A DNA stretch of 7,867 nt from Nitrospinota bacterium. GTDB taxonomy: Bacteria > Nitrospinota > Nitrospinia > Nitrospinales > Nitrospinaceae. Made by a program: the position numbers and the translations under genes. Position 1 is the stretch's first letter. Every line of letters starts with the position of its first letter. Where the stretch lies: contig JAPUGN010000038.1 of assembly GCA_027298165.1 (NCBI GenBank), forward strand, positions 1 to 7,867. Direction: 5' to 3'. Below are positions 6,362-7,867 of this stretch, one piece after another. The notes beneath the pieces are model-generated. The model had not been told where the DNA came from, did no database searches, and worked only from the letters and a program-made list of their open reading frames with translations.

Positions 6362-7867
6362 ATGATCTCTCAAATTCCACGGCAAATAGCGGGTTGGGAT
6401 TCCATCCTTTTTTCGCTGAGGCTGGCCTTCAAGGTGGGCCCCTGGTCCATGCTGAAGTCTTTGCTGTCCCGCAACAGCTGTAAAAGTTGTGCGCTGGGCA
6501 TGGGTGGACAAAAAGGCGGGATGCGTGACGAAAAGGGGGTCTTCCCTTCGGTCTGCAAAAAAGCCGTGTGGGCCCAAGCGTCCGATCTGCAACCGGCAAT
6601 CCCCGGGGACTTTTTCCAGCGCCATTCCGTCGATGAACTGAAGACCCGGACGCCGCTTGAGCTGGAACACAGCGGACGGCTGACCACCCCCGTGTTGTGC
6701 GTACCGGGCGACACGCATTACCGTCCGATCTCCTGGGACGAAGCTCTGGAGCGCATCGTTTCCACCCTAAAAGCCACCGCTGCTGACCGTTCATTTTTCT
6801 ACGCCAGCGGGCGCTCTTCCAACGAAGCCGGATTTCTTCTGCAATTGTTCGCGCGCGTGTTCGGCACCAACAACGTCAACAACTGCTCTTACTACTGCCA
6901 CCAGGCCTCCGGTGTCGGCTTGAAACAAAGCCTCGGCACCGGCACCGCGACCATTCAGCTGGACGATCTCGATCACACCGACCTCATTTTTTTAATCGGC
7001 GCCAATCCGTCTTCCAATCATCCGCGTTTCATGCGCACGCTGATGGACATCCGGCGGCGCGGCGGTAAGGTGATCGTCATTAATCCTGCCCGCGAACGCG
7101 GTTTGGAGAAGTTTTACGTTCCCTCGGACATTCGCAGCCTGTTGTTCGGCTCACCCATCGCCAGCACCTACGTCCAGCCGCACATCAACGGCGATCTGCC
7201 GCTGTGCACCGGCATCGCCAAGGCGCTGTTTCAGATGGCGGAGAGGGAGCCGGAAATTCTGGACCGTATTTTCATCGATGAATATACTGACCAATTTACC
7301 GAGTACCAGCGGTACGTCGCGGATTCCTCATGGGAGGAACTCGAAACGCTGTCGGGCGTGCCGCGTCTGCATATGGAGCAAGTGGCCCGGCACTATGCGC
7401 AGGCCAAGAACGTGGTGTTCGCCTGGGCGATGGGCATCACCCACCACGCCACCGGGGTGGAAGGCGTACAAGCCATCGTCAATCTGGCGTTGTTGCGCGG
7501 CATGGTGGGGCGCAAGCAGGCGGGACTGCTCCCCCTGCGCGGACACAGCAACGTGCAGGGCATTGGCACCATCGGATACACACCGCAACTGAAGCAGGAA
7601 TTCATGGACAACGTGGAGTCGGCCAACGGACTTCATCTGCCGACGGGCGAATGGCTTGATACCCTCGGTTGCATGGAACGGGCCCATGCCGGGGGATTCG
7701 ATTTCGCCTGGAACCTGGGCGGCAATCTGTATGGCTCCAATCCCGACTCACGCTACGCCGAACAGGCGTTGTCGAACATCGACTGTATTCTTTATATGAA
7801 CACGACGCTGAACACGAGTCATTTTCTGGGTCGCGGTCGAACCACCCTCATCCTTCCCGTTCTGGCG
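6362..7867 (+). CDS. FdhF/YdeP-type molybdopterin oxidoreductase, alpha subunit (3' partial)
   Basis: An open frame of 502 codons runs off the right edge; the family is usually about 750 residues, so roughly two thirds is visible. NSCKSCALGMGGQKGGM (38-54) plus Cys65 in VCKK is the N-terminal signature of the YdeP group. The Fe-S region has Cys40, Cys43 and Cys65, but Met replaces the third cysteine of the classical formate dehydrogenase pattern. NNCSYYCHQASGVGL (173-187) aligns with the FdhF active-site segment, with Cys179 at the selenocysteine position; it is a TGC codon, not TGA. LIFLIGANPSSNHPR (208-222), VIVINPARE (237-245) and LLPLRGHSNVQG (near 390-400) are molybdopterin-cofactor-binding motifs. 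The protein is cytoplasmic, with no Tat signal seen. The physiological substrate of this group is not established. The ATG at 6362 follows an in-frame TAA at 6344, with GGGA 6 nt upstream. Confidence 0.9.
   Translation, partial: MISQIPRQIAGWDSILFSLRLAFKVGPWSMLKSLLSRNSCKSCALGMGGQKGGMRDEKGVFPSVCKKAVWAQASDLQPAIPGDFFQRHSVDELKTRTPLELEHSGRLTTPVLCVPGDTHYRPISWDEALERIVSTLKATAADRSFFYASGRSSNEAGFLLQLFARVFGTNNVNNCSYYCHQASGVGLKQSLGTGTATIQLDDLDHTDLIFLIGANPSSNHPRFMRTLMDIRRRGGKVIVINPARERGLEKFYVPSDIRSLLFGSPIASTYVQPHINGDLPLCTGIAKALFQMAEREPEILDRIFIDEYTDQFTEYQRYVADSSWEELETLSGVPRLHMEQVARHYAQAKNVVFAWAMGITHHATGVEGVQAIVNLALLRGMVGRKQAGLLPLRGHSNVQGIGTIGYTPQLKQEFMDNVESANGLHLPTGEWLDTLGCMERAHAGGFDFAWNLGGNLYGSNPDSRYAEQALSNIDCILYMNTTLNTSHFLGRGRTTLILPVLA

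Noticed and set aside
6209..6794. Overlapping - strand frames across the beginning of the molybdoenzyme gene
   Set aside because: They cover the cysteine-signature region of the + strand gene and show no domain of their own.
6890..6905. Possible selenocysteine codon at the formate-dehydrogenase active-site position
   Set aside because: The codon is TGC (Cys179), not TGA, and no SECIS-like need arises.

Overview
The window is about 7.9 kb of moderately GC-rich DNA from a Gram-negative-type bacterium. It carries a lipoprotein signal, a nucleotide-sugar epimerase, a CNT transporter and a YdeP-type molybdoenzyme. Codon style and gene mix would fit a Nitrospinota or deltaproteobacterial-like genome, but that is a weak inference. 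No rRNA, tRNA, CRISPR array, insertion sequence or phage gene is visible. I see no obvious new multi-gene system. The oddities are individual gene features: two nonsense codons in one gene, a decayed tandem receiver protein, and changed substrate-site residues in a transporter.

Left part (1-1995, + strand): a membrane-anchored sulfatase / alkaline-phosphatase-superfamily protein enters from the left edge and runs in one frame to 1739. It is broken by an in-frame TAG (600-602) and an in-frame TAA (1527-1529). A possible terminator follows, then a 49-residue single-pass membrane protein (1846-1995).

Middle (1996-4194, - strand): a two-gene operon, transcribed right to left. It holds an atypical SDR-fold NAD(P)-binding protein and then, 3-9 nt later, a NupC/CNT-family nucleoside-type transporter. 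The transporter's stop codon abuts the stop of the convergent small membrane protein. A 150-bp divergent intergenic region (4195-4344) separates this operon from a + strand UDP-glucose 4-epimerase-like gene (4345-5286).

Right part (5287-7867): an intergenic stretch with back-to-back terminators, one per strand, lies between the epimerase and two - strand genes. These are a small lipoprotein (5371-5622) and, upstream of it, a response regulator (5677-6186). The regulator has a complete CheY-like domain preceded by only the C-terminal third of another receiver domain. A 175-bp divergent region with a perfect TATAAT box leads into a + strand FdhF/YdeP-type molybdopterin oxidoreductase. That gene starts at 6362 and runs off the right edge with 502 codons visible.

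The genes look like ordinary chromosomal single genes and short operons rather than one pathway. Only the SDR-transporter pair shows tight coupling.
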